Below are positions 1-7,551 of a stretch of DNA of 64,000 nucleotides, in pieces. Position numbers and translations under genes: made by a program. This DNA is from Lachnospiraceae bacterium (GTDB taxonomy: Bacteria; Bacillota; Clostridia; Lachnospirales; Lachnospiraceae). Where the stretch lies: contig JAFUXG010000059.1 in NCBI GenBank assembly GCA_017470935.1, positions 124,001 through 188,000 on the forward strand, given 5' to 3'. The notes under the pieces are model-generated. The model was not told the DNA's origin. It did no database searches and saw only the letters and a program-made list of their open reading frames with translations. Every line of letters begins with the position of its first letter. Position 1 is the first letter of the stretch.

Positions 1-7
1 ATGACTA

Positions 8-125
8 TATTATCTTCATTTCTAACATCCGTATTTTCATTTCGGCTTCCATCACGCCTGTATTATCCTCATTTCTGACATCCGTATTTTCATTTCGGCT
101 GCCACCACGCCTGTATTATCCCCAT
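8..125. repeat. 53-bp imperfect tandem repeat (about 2.2 copies)
   Basis: The heptamer TATTATC recurs at 8, 61 and 114, exactly 53 bp apart, and the intervening sequence is nearly identical between copies. The repeat lies just downstream of the minus-strand gene ending at 174. On the minus strand one frame of each unit reads as an Asn/Glu/Asp/Thr-rich peptide (NENTDVRNEDNTGV), similar in composition to the acidic tail of that gene. Because 53 is not a multiple of three, no frame stays open across units. It may be a decayed, frameshifted extension of the tail (inference). Confidence 0.75.
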
Positions 126-173
126 TACTCATATCCACATTATTTCTTTTTTACATTTCCCACTCATCTGTTT

Positions 174-887
174 TTACCTGCCTGTTTCTTTATTAGCTAT
201 ATCTTCATTACCTGTTTCTATACTATAATCCTCTGTATTATCCGCTTCCCGGATTCCGCCCTCTTCCTGCTCCACTTCATCATCTTTTGTCTCCACCACT
301 GAATCCTTTTTAGATGAGAACATGATTCCGTAGCTGCTGGCAAATGCAAGTCCAAGACATATACCAAGCGCATAATTGTCCATCGCAACGCCGAATAACA
401 GAAAGCCAATCACAAATCCAAGCATTGCACCGCCGATATTAAAACCTCCTACATTATAGGTTTTCTCTGTCAGCACCTGATCCCTGAATTCAATCCTTGC
501 CGCATCACCATAAAATGTGATCCGCTCCTTCAAACTATCAAGAACCGCATCATCAAACCATAGGACCGCCCTGTCATGTCCCGGAAGTATATACTCCTTT
601 GTAAGAGTAAGGACATCATTCTTGTGCTTCTTGTCCTTCATAATCGGAGCATCCACGTTCTCCTGCTCAGGTGCCTCGCCCTCATGCCTTTCGATCATAT
701 AACACGCCACCATCTCTTTTTTCTTATACAGTCCATATACAAAGCCCTCGTTTTCTAATACTTCAAGTATCTCCGCCTTCAACTGCTCTATAGCTACAGC
801 TTCAGACAAACCCTCACCAAAACCTTCCTTATCCAGCTTCTTCTTTGAAATTGTTTTGATATCGTATCCCTTCATAAATCCTGCCAT
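174..887 (-). CDS. Hypothetical membrane protein with acidic C-terminal tail
   Basis: I do not recognise the family of this 237-residue protein. The first ~145 residues are soluble and mixed alpha/beta. A Gly-rich hydrophobic stretch at about 147-190 (GGAMLGFVIGFLLFGVAM, then ALGICLGLAFASSYGIMF) forms one hairpin or two membrane segments. The last ~45 residues are acidic and Asn/Thr-rich. The start is supported by AGGAGG seven bases before ATG. The tail composition resembles the peptide encoded, out of frame, by the 53-bp repeat immediately downstream, so the protein may once have been longer. It stands alone, and no function can be given. Confidence 0.7.
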   Translation of the reverse strand: MAGFMKGYDIKTISKKKLDKEGFGEGLSEAVAIEQLKAEILEVLENEGFVYGLYKKKEMVACYMIERHEGEAPEQENVDAPIMKDKKHKNDVLTLTKEYILPGHDRAVLWFDDAVLDSLKERITFYGDAARIEFRDQVLTEKTYNVGGFNIGGAMLGFVIGFLLFGVAMDNYALGICLGLAFASSYGIMFSSKKDSVVETKDDEVEQEEGGIREADNTEDYSIETGNEDIANKETGR

Positions 888-1094
888 AACCTATCCTCCT
901 GATATTCTTTGTTATATGATTACTTTATATAATGCAGCATCACAACATTGACTAATATTGTTATGTACACTTTTCATGTGTATGTGACAACATTTCATAT
1001 CATTATGACAAGAATAATTGTCATCGCTGTCAAATGAAACTATAATACTGAAAAGTTTTCCTGTAATATATAAATACTTATTTTTTCAGTATAC

Positions 1095-1127
1095 CCAAAA
1101 AATCCACCTGCCCAAACAGATGGATTC
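1095..1127 (-). terminator. Rho-independent terminator of the LtrA-like gene
   Basis: A 10-bp stem (AATCCACCTG / CAGATGGATT, one mismatch) with loop CCCAAA at 1101-1126 is followed on the minus strand by a run of six T. It sits about 10 bp past the stop of the gene at 1136-2266. The rest of the 888-1135 gap shows no gene. Confidence 0.75.
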
Positions 1128-1135
1128 TTTCTTAA

Positions 1136-2266
1136 CTACTCCTCCCTCACATGCTTACCATACCGATAGAGCATGGAGAACACCCAGAATACATATATGA
1201 CCGTAATTGCAATATTCACATACATCATTTCCCTGAATAACAGCATCAATCCCACAAACCCCACAGCAAAGGCAGCTAATGATAGCCACAGCTTCTTTGT
1301 AAAATGCAGTCTCTCCTTCGCATATCTCTCTGTCATGAACAGGAAAACATAATATATAAGAAATGAACCGATCAAAAACAAGGTCTTTGGAAGAAGCTCA
1401 ACCTCTTCCTCTCTCATAAGCTCCAATGCCGTACTTATGTTGTTAAGAGCAAAGATCAGAAATACATGGATCATCATGTACCCCGTACCTCTCGTGGACA
1501 TCTCCCGGTCTATGATGTGGTCGTATAAGGTCCCGTAGCAAAGGAATAACCCGGCTACAATAAGGAATGCCATAGACGAAAAATATATTGTGTTAAATGA
1601 TGGCTCACCCTCAAAATATCCAGCAATGGCAATTATCATTTCTCCGAATGTGAACACCACATAAAGCATGGCGCGCTCTGACAGATGTGCAAAGTCCACG
1701 GATACAAGATCATTAACTTTACCTGAAAAGATTGTTGCACCTATTCCGAAAAGCACCGCCACAAATGCAATAGTAACTCCAAAGACATGAAATATGGGAA
1801 TTGAAACAGCCACTATCAACGCCTCGATCAATATTATAGTCCCTGTCACCTCTATCTGCTTGATCTCCCATGGTGCAGCCTTATGATTTCTTCGCTCAAT
1901 AAAATACTGGATACTGATATTTACCAGAATTAGCATCCATGCAGTATTGTAGCGGTCAAAGTATTCCTGCCAATGAACCCGTATTCCGTCCGCCATGAAA
2001 TAAAGCAGATACATATTCACGAAAAGAAATACATGATCCCTTAATCCGTTCCTTCCGTAACGGTTAATATAAAATGTCGAGAAATTCCATATCTGGATTA
2101 TTGTAAGGGTACATATTACATATGTAAGAAACATGCTGCCACTGATAAAACCATCCTGTACATGGTGAAGCAGCGAATTATTACGCCCGATAAGATATAC
2201 AAATATCAGGTCGTATATAAGCTCCAGATACTCGACCTTTTTCTCCTCTTTTCCAAATAATTCCAT
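1136..2266 (-). CDS. Low-temperature-requirement A (LtrA)-like membrane protein
   Basis: A 376-residue integral membrane protein with roughly ten to eleven hydrophobic segments throughout. The N-terminus carries the LtrA family signature, a charged start followed by VEYLELIYDLIFVYLIG, matching the family pattern of E-L-F-x-D-L-x-F-V. LtrA was named from a Listeria cold-growth mutant; its biochemical role is not established. AGGGGAG lies upstream of the ATG. It is a single-gene unit closed by a terminator at 1095-1127. The assignment rests on the N-terminal motif and the overall topology. Confidence 0.8.
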   Translation of the reverse strand: MELFGKEEKKVEYLELIYDLIFVYLIGRNNSLLHHVQDGFISGSMFLTYVICTLTIIQIWNFSTFYINRYGRNGLRDHVFLFVNMYLLYFMADGIRVHWQEYFDRYNTAWMLILVNISIQYFIERRNHKAAPWEIKQIEVTGTIILIEALIVAVSIPIFHVFGVTIAFVAVLFGIGATIFSGKVNDLVSVDFAHLSERAMLYVVFTFGEMIIAIAGYFEGEPSFNTIYFSSMAFLIVAGLFLCYGTLYDHIIDREMSTRGTGYMMIHVFLIFALNNISTALELMREEEVELLPKTLFLIGSFLIYYVFLFMTERYAKERLHFTKKLWLSLAAFAVGFVGLMLLFREMMYVNIAITVIYVFWVFSMLYRYGKHVREE

Positions 2267-2460
2267 ACTTCTATTCTCCCCTTTTCTATCAAGAACATTA
2301 CAATTATATCAAAGTAAATAGTTCATTTCAATCAAAAAAGGTCATGGTATTAACACCACAACCCTTTTCAATCACACAAAAAATCATCTAATCCATAATT
2401 ATCGAATGAAATAAATATCTATCTTTCACACGTTCTTACATTCCTACTTATAAAAATATC

Positions 2461-2874
2461 TTACACATTTGCAACAACACTTCTTATCTCCTGACCGTTA
2501 AGATAACCATATGCCTTAAGCCCTGCTGCAATAATCTGATTCCACTTCGATTCCGAAAGCTCAATAACCGTATCATCTTCAAGCTCTACTGTACACCCGA
2601 AGCTTTCAGCACAATTCTTACCGCACTCAATACGATACATATTCCTTCTGTCAATTGCACCAATCTCCTCCAATGTATTGATCATTCTATAGACTGTGGC
2701 CGACCCTATGCTCTTGTCAATTGCTGATGCTTTATAATATATCTCCTTGCTGCAGGAGCACTCCTCAGATAGAATAATATCCAGCAGTAACATTCTCTGC
2801 TTTGTTATCCTGCATCCATGCTCTCTCAGTCTCTCAATTATCTCTTTCTTGTCCATTAAAGCCTTTTGACTCAT
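2461..2874 (-). CDS. Fur-family transcriptional regulator (atypical metal site)
   Basis: The N-terminal winged helix is clear: GCRITKQRMLLLDIIL, then GSATVYRMINTLEEIGAI, the recognition-helix pattern of Fur/PerR/Zur proteins. The C-terminal half lacks the usual HHDH / HxHxxC metal-binding signature. Instead it has a Cys cluster (CGKNCAESFGC) followed by a short acidic beta region and a helical end. I place the start at 2872-2874 because AAAGGGAG precedes it; a further in-frame ATG twelve codons upstream has no ribosome site. The gene is divergent from a DtxR-like regulator across a ~280-bp spacer containing a palindrome. It is probably a metal- or redox-linked repressor (inference). Confidence 0.85.
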   Translation of the reverse strand: MSQKALMDKKEIIERLREHGCRITKQRMLLLDIILSEECSCSKEIYYKASAIDKSIGSATVYRMINTLEEIGAIDRRNMYRIECGKNCAESFGCTVELEDDTVIELSESKWNQIIAAGLKAYGYLNGQEIRSVVANV

Positions 2875-2976
2875 GCCATCTCCCTTTCCGCTACAATAAT
2901 TAATCTTCATATCAGTTATATGTGGTGCATTCTAAACCATAAGCATATTTTAATATCTGCCATATGTTTATCTTAT

Positions 2977-3001
2977 GTTAGTTTATTCTAACCCAAGTTA
3001 G
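2977..3001. promoter_or_regulatory. Candidate operator between two metal regulators
   Basis: GTTAG-TTTATT-CTAAC at 2977-2992 is a perfect 5-bp inverted repeat with a 6-bp spacer, followed by another GTTAG at 2997-3001. The half-site resembles the TTAGG/CTAA halves of DtxR/IdeR-type operators. It lies in the divergent spacer between the Fur-like and DtxR-like genes, so autoregulation or cross-regulation is plausible (inference). Confidence 0.5.
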
Positions 3002-3156
3002 AAGTCAATACCTAAATGAAAATTTTTTGCAATAAAATTCTTATATGCTTTTAATTTTGTTTTTTCTATGGTAAAATAATAAATGAATTATTATACAATT
3101 TTTCAATGGCAAAATATATTGGGGAGATTACATTTTATATATTGGAGGTTACACAT

Positions 3157-3522
3157 ATGGCTGTTAATGAATCTGCTGAGGACTACTTGGAAACAATACT
3201 TATCTTAAGCCACAAGCTGCCTGTTGTAAGGTCTGTGGATATAGCAACCGAGATGGGATTTAAGAAATCCAGTGTCAGTATTGCAATGAAGAATCTGCGT
3301 GAGAAGAAGCATATTGTTGTTTCAGATGCGGGATATATTACTCTCACCAAAACCGGCAAAGAAATTGCAGATATGATTTACGAAAGACATGAGACATTTC
3401 GCAAGTGGCTTATCAAATTAGGAGTAGACGAGCATATCGCCGCTCAGGATGCCTGTAAGATGGAACACGTTATCAGCAAGGAAAGCTTTGAAGCTATCAA
3501 GAAGAATATTAAGGTAGAGTAA
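3157..3522 (+). CDS. DtxR/MntR-family metal-dependent repressor
   Basis: A 121-residue short-form DtxR/MntR protein. An N-terminal winged helix (SAEDYLETILIL, then VRSVDIATEMGFKKSSVSIAMKNL) is followed by the dimerisation/metal domain, with H-E-T-F and the C-x-x-E-H motif (DACKMEHVIS) that supplies metal ligands in DtxR (Cys102, Glu105, His106). No C-terminal SH3/FeoA-like domain is present. Start at 3157: GGAGG lies eight bases upstream, whereas the longer in-frame start at 3106 has no ribosome site. It probably senses Fe(II) or Mn(II) and represses uptake genes; the targets are not visible here apart from the shared upstream palindrome. Confidence 0.9.
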   Translation: MAVNESAEDYLETILILSHKLPVVRSVDIATEMGFKKSSVSIAMKNLREKKHIVVSDAGYITLTKTGKEIADMIYERHETFRKWLIKLGVDEHIAAQDACKMEHVISKESFEAIKKNIKVE

Positions 3523-3554
3523 GCAGTTATATTAATTTGGAATATAATAAAAAT

Positions 3555-3592
3555 AGGACACATTTCAATGATTGTTATGTGTCCTGTTTTTA
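3555..3592 (+). terminator. Rho-independent terminator of the DtxR-like gene
   Basis: Perfect 8-bp stem AGGACACA / TGTGTCCT at 3555-3585 followed by GTTTTTA, 30 bp after the stop codon. Confidence 0.8.
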
Positions 3593-3666
3593 TATGCATG
3601 AACTATATACGTTTACTAATCATTGTGTGTCCTGTTTCTATATGTATAAACCATATATGTTTACAG
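3570..3666. repeat. 48-bp imperfect direct duplication over the terminator arm
   Basis: The right arm of the terminator and the sequence after it (TGTGTCCTGTTT at 3578, then an AT-rich tail ending GTTTAC) recur 48 bp later at 3626 with a few substitutions. Only the right arm is duplicated, so the second copy cannot form the same hairpin. Confidence 0.6.
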
Positions 3667-3714
3667 ATTACATTTTAGAAATCCTATACTATATATCTAC
3701 TTAACATTGTCTAT

Positions 3715-4698
3715 TTAAGATAACGCTGCGGTAATAATAGCCATTGAATATACCTCGGTAGCAGTACAGCCTCTTGAAAGATCATTAATAGGCGAATTAA
3801 GTCCTAACAGGATTGGACCATACGCTTCAAAATTACCCATTCTCTGTGCAATCTTATATCCGATATTACCGGCATTGATATCCGGAAAGATAAATGTATT
3901 GGCACTTCCCGCCACCTCAGAGCCGGGACATTTCTTCTTAGCAACCTTAGGGGATACCGCTGCATCGAATTGCATCTCACCGTCTATAGGAATGTCTGGA
4001 TTTCTCTCCTTGGTCTTTCTGGCAGCATTTCTCATCTTATCCACATCCTCGCCCTTTCCTGAGCCCTCTGTAGAATAGCTTAGAAAGGCAACCTTGGGAT
4101 CAACACCGAATATCTTGGCACAGCGTATAGTCTCCTCCGCAATCTCCACAAGCTCATCCTCTGTGGGCTTGATAACGATTCCGCAATCTCCCATGGCAAG
4201 CACCTCATTACCACCGGTAGCCGAAGGTCTCACAAGAATAAAGCAGGATGATACAAGAGTATTCCCCGGCTTTGTCTTAATAAGCTGAAGAGCTGGTCTT
4301 ACTGTGTCTGCTGTAGAATATGTAGCACCTCCAAGAAGGGCATCTGCATATCCCATCTTGACGAGCATCGTTCCAAAATAGTTGTTCTCCTGTAAAATCT
4401 CTCTTGCCTGTTCAGGTGTGACACCCTTGCTCTTACGAATATCACAAAACTCTGCGACCATCTTATCCATATCCGGAAAATCTTTAGGATTAATAATTTC
4501 TGACCCCCTTATATTAAAGCCCGAATCCTCAGCCGAAGCATATATCTCATCCGGATCTCCCACAAGAATGGGATGTAAGAAATTACTTGCCAAAAGTCTT
4601 GATGATGCCTCAAGAATTCTTGAATCACTTCCCTCTGTAAGTACTATCCTCTTCGGATTCTTCTTCAAAATCTCAATCAGCTGCCCAAACCCAAACAT
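3715..4698 (-). CDS. pta: Phosphate acetyltransferase
   Basis: At 327 residues this is the normal length for the short, single-domain Pta. It interconverts acetyl-CoA and acetyl-phosphate in the cytoplasm, the first step of acetate and ATP formation during fermentation. Family landmarks are the N-terminal KRIVLTEGSDSRILEA, the GYADALLGGATYSTADTVRPA segment, SYSTEGSGKG and the C-terminal RGCTATEVYSMAIITA. GGAGGAAAGG precedes the ATG. The usual partner, acetate kinase (ackA), is not adjacent: the next gene downstream is convergent and the one upstream is a lipase, so ackA must lie outside the window. Confidence 0.96.
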   Translation of the reverse strand: MFGFGQLIEILKKNPKRIVLTEGSDSRILEASSRLLASNFLHPILVGDPDEIYASAEDSGFNIRGSEIINPKDFPDMDKMVAEFCDIRKSKGVTPEQAREILQENNYFGTMLVKMGYADALLGGATYSTADTVRPALQLIKTKPGNTLVSSCFILVRPSATGGNEVLAMGDCGIVIKPTEDELVEIAEETIRCAKIFGVDPKVAFLSYSTEGSGKGEDVDKMRNAARKTKERNPDIPIDGEMQFDAAVSPKVAKKKCPGSEVAGSANTFIFPDINAGNIGYKIAQRMGNFEAYGPILLGLNSPINDLSRGCTATEVYSMAIITAALS

Positions 4699-4899
4699 AA
4701 TACCTTTCCTCCATTTAATATTTTACGACTACATAATAGCCCTTCCAATACTATTTTTTACAAAAATATTGACCAATTCTTGTATACAATCTATTTTTAT
4801 TATATAGCTTTTACAATTTTTCTCAACCCATTTTCCGTAGAAAAATTATCATTTTTTTGTCTTTTTTTTAATACATGAATTTGATCATTACAATATACC

Positions 4900-4919
4900 C
4901 TGGCACAACTACGTGCCAG
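4900..4919 (-). terminator. Hairpin downstream of the lipase-like gene
   Basis: Perfect 7-bp stem CTGGCAC / GTGCCAG with loop AACTAC, in the AT-rich 265-bp gap between the lipase-like gene and pta. No clear U-run follows on either strand, so it is either a weak terminator or a processing hairpin. Confidence 0.4.
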
Positions 4920-4964
4920 TCTTATAAAAATATTTTACACAATCACCCATCAATAATATATATG

Positions 4965-6317
4965 TCAGAACCCTCGTTTTTTTAGCTTTGCAACAAGCTG
5001 AACATAGAACTCTCTAACATCAAAGCCGTCAAAATTCTCTCTGTTGAGATCTATTACATCTCCGTGGGAAATACCACGCTTGCCGTTTACAGTAAGGAAC
5101 TGATAATCCTCGCCCCATGGAAATGATTTCTCTCCCACTAATCCATCATTGGCACCGTCAAAGGCATTGACCAAATGATATGAGAAGTTAAGGGGAAACC
5201 TTCCGTTACCGGCTACATTTAACTTGCTTCCAATGCTCTGATAGTATACTCCCTCCACATCAGTAAGCTCCTCATTTCGTTTCTTGCACGCTGATGCAGT
5301 AAGATCAGTTACAGCCTCAATGAAATCCGGGTCATGATCTCCCAACCGTTTCAAAGCTCCATTGTAGGTATTTGCAAGCATATCCTTCTGTCCCTGTGGT
5401 ATCTTTGAAAGCAGATAATCCGCAAACTCACAGCCTCTGTGGGGAGTGTTGATTGTTGTAAGGGAAGCAACATGCTCTTTGATTCCCGGAATATTAAGTG
5501 CATATCTGCTGTCCAGACCTCCCTTTGAATGAGCAATTATATTGACCTTCTCACAATTATAGTCCTTGCATATTTCAAGTATTTTGTCAGCAATCTCCTG
5601 TCCGCATTCTGCAACAGATGCTGCCGACTGCTGCTTTCCATAGAAAATTACAGCCCCATTTTCTTCTAACTCCTTGGGAATTCTGCCCCAGTAATTGAGA
5701 TAGCGGTAATCCCTGAAAAACACTCCATGCACAAGAAGTATAGGATATTTTGTAGCACAGATTCTGTCATCATGACGTTCCTTATTTTTGATGATCTTGG
5801 TGTTCTCTACACTAACCTCCCGTCCGGTAGTCTTAATTATAACCCCTAGTGCTATAAGGTGGGCAATGGGAATCATGCCGCATATAAGCCCCCATACACG
5901 TATTCGAAATCCTAACTGCTCAGAAGTGATATACACTCTAATAATTCCATTCCAAAATACAGTGTTTTCAATAAGAATGATCATAAGAATATTAAGCAGC
6001 CACAGCTTGTAATCCTCTTTAAAGCCTGGTATTCCGTATGTTCCAAAAAAACCTACAATGCAGTAAATGATACTGATAGCCGTTGATATCAGGAACATAA
6101 CAAGCAGCTCCCGTCCATTGGCACATCTTTTGAGCCTCTTTGTCTCAAGCTTTTTATTTACATGGGATGGACTAATGTTGAGCCAAAGAAACCAAAGCAC
6201 CAACAAAATTATTGCGGGTATCTTGAATGCTCCCAGATCCACAATTTTAACTACAGTCAAAATATTGGATAACAGTAATATAACAACAATATTAACAATT
6301 CTTATTACATATTTCAT
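4965..6317 (-). CDS. Membrane-anchored alpha/beta-hydrolase, lipase-like
   Basis: 450 residues. The first ~165 form four to five membrane segments with no catalytic motif. The rest is an alpha/beta-hydrolase of the bacterial triacylglycerol-lipase type: PILLVHGVFF gives the oxyanion strand, NIIAHSKGGLDSRYA contains the nucleophile elbow (A-H-S-K-G, as in Bacillus-type lipases), TTINTPHRG is the conserved strand after it, and a late GANDGLVGEKS (Asp) and GISHGDV (His) complete the probable triad. The active domain is likely held at the membrane. The substrate is unknown: lipid or another ester. AGGA precedes the ATG. It stands as a single gene between nadC and pta. Confidence 0.8.
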   Translation of the reverse strand: MKYVIRIVNIVVILLLSNILTVVKIVDLGAFKIPAIILLVLWFLWLNISPSHVNKKLETKRLKRCANGRELLVMFLISTAISIIYCIVGFFGTYGIPGFKEDYKLWLLNILMIILIENTVFWNGIIRVYITSEQLGFRIRVWGLICGMIPIAHLIALGVIIKTTGREVSVENTKIIKNKERHDDRICATKYPILLVHGVFFRDYRYLNYWGRIPKELEENGAVIFYGKQQSAASVAECGQEIADKILEICKDYNCEKVNIIAHSKGGLDSRYALNIPGIKEHVASLTTINTPHRGCEFADYLLSKIPQGQKDMLANTYNGALKRLGDHDPDFIEAVTDLTASACKKRNEELTDVEGVYYQSIGSKLNVAGNGRFPLNFSYHLVNAFDGANDGLVGEKSFPWGEDYQFLTVNGKRGISHGDVIDLNRENFDGFDVREFYVQLVAKLKKRGF

Positions 6318-6454
6318 ATATTCCTAACCCCTTAATAATAACCTACATTCAATTTATAAACATTATCTGTATATATAATCTTTCTTTTTCGTAGGGAATA
6401 TCTGTAATATTTATAATAGCAAAAAACAGCTATCTCGTGTTATACATACTCCCT

Positions 6455-7303
6455 TTACACAGCATGAAGATTCTTAAGCGAAAGATCAAGTATTGGTGCC
6501 GAATGTGTCAGTGCCCCTGACGATATATAATCAACTCCAATATCGATTAAATTAGCTACATTCTCCTTTGTAACGTTACCTGAGCATTCCGTCTCTGCTC
6601 TGCCATCAATAATCTTAATAGCTTCCTTCATGGTCTCCTTATCCATGTTGTCAAGCATGATAATATCTGCCCCTGCCTCAACAGCATCCTTGACCATGGT
6701 CAAATTCTCAACCTCAACCTCAATCTTTCTCACAAAGGGCGCATATTCCTTTGCCATTGCCACTGCTTCCTTTACACCGCCTGCAGCTCCGATATGGTTA
6801 TCCTTGAGTAATATTCCATCAGAAAGATTGTAACGGTGGTTATATCCGCCTCCGACCTTAACTGCATATTTCTCAAACACACGCATATTCGGTGTAGTCT
6901 TTCTCGTATCAAGAAGCTTTGTCTTGCTTCCCTTAAGCAATACTGCAATGGAATGGGTGTATGTGGCAATACCACTCATTCTCTGAAGATAATTAAGTGC
7001 GGTTCTCTCACCTTCAAGAAGAACTCTGATATCTCCCTTGATAATCCCAAGAAGCTCTCCGCTCTTAACCTCATCTCCGTCTTTAGCTCTCATATCAAAT
7101 TCCGTCTTATCATCAAGTAATTCAAATACCCTCTGAAATACTGAAAGCCCTGCAATCACACCATCCTGCTTACAGATAAGCTCTACCTGTCCCAGCTGAT
7201 AGTTTGGCATCACCGAATTAGTAGTGATATCCTCACTTGTTATATCCTCACGAAGTGCCTGCAGTATAAGATTATCTACGTTCAAATTCATTAATTCTCT
7301 CAT
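6455..7303 (-). CDS. nadC: Nicotinate-nucleotide pyrophosphorylase (quinolinate phosphoribosyltransferase)
   Basis: 282 residues, the full family length. NadC converts quinolinate and PRPP to nicotinate mononucleotide, CO2 and PPi, the third step of de novo NAD synthesis. Diagnostic segments are the N-terminal EDITSEDITT, the substrate-binding LNYLQRMSGIAT and LDTRKTTPNMR, GGGYNHRYNLSDGILLKDNH, and the late VEVENL and DIIMLDNM. The start has AAAGGGGAT seven bases upstream. It is the last gene of nadB-orf-nadC, 15 bp after the small middle gene, so the three are probably co-transcribed. Confidence 0.97.
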   Translation of the reverse strand: MRELMNLNVDNLILQALREDITSEDITTNSVMPNYQLGQVELICKQDGVIAGLSVFQRVFELLDDKTEFDMRAKDGDEVKSGELLGIIKGDIRVLLEGERTALNYLQRMSGIATYTHSIAVLLKGSKTKLLDTRKTTPNMRVFEKYAVKVGGGYNHRYNLSDGILLKDNHIGAAGGVKEAVAMAKEYAPFVRKIEVEVENLTMVKDAVEAGADIIMLDNMDKETMKEAIKIIDGRAETECSGNVTKENVANLIDIGVDYISSGALTHSAPILDLSLKNLHAV

Positions 7304-7318
7304 TTTAAATCCCCTTTA

Positions 7319-7546
7319 TTATTCATTTTCCATGTATTTCTTAAACAACCCATGTTCAATATATCCATCTGTAAATGCTGCAATTATATCTGGTGAATAA
7401 CCACCACCCTTTGCATAAGATATATTCATAATGTCCCTTGTTATTTCATGCAATACCTTATCTGAAACAACTATATTCCCCGCATTTAATTTCAACTTTA
7501 CCACATTAATACATCTCTCAAAATCACCGGCATTCTCAAATATCAT
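7319..7546 (-). CDS. Small hypothetical protein inside the NAD operon
   Basis: 75 residues, mixed helical, no membrane segment and no motif I recognise. The start is chosen at ATG 7544-7546 because GGGGTGAT, formed by the last codons of nadB, lies directly upstream with good spacing. The nearby GTG at 7555 lies inside that ribosome site and would overlap the nadB stop. The very tight spacing to nadB (5 bp) and nadC (15 bp) points to translational coupling and a role connected with NAD synthesis, but this is inference from position only. Confidence 0.75.
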   Translation of the reverse strand: MIFENAGDFERCINVVKLKLNAGNIVVSDKVLHEITRDIMNISYAKGGGYSPDIIAAFTDGYIEHGLFKKYMENE

Positions 7547-7551
7547 AAGTA

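Noticed and set aside
4699-4964. Search for ackA next to pta
   Set aside because: No open frame with acetate kinase motifs; the gap is AT-rich noncoding DNA with one hairpin.
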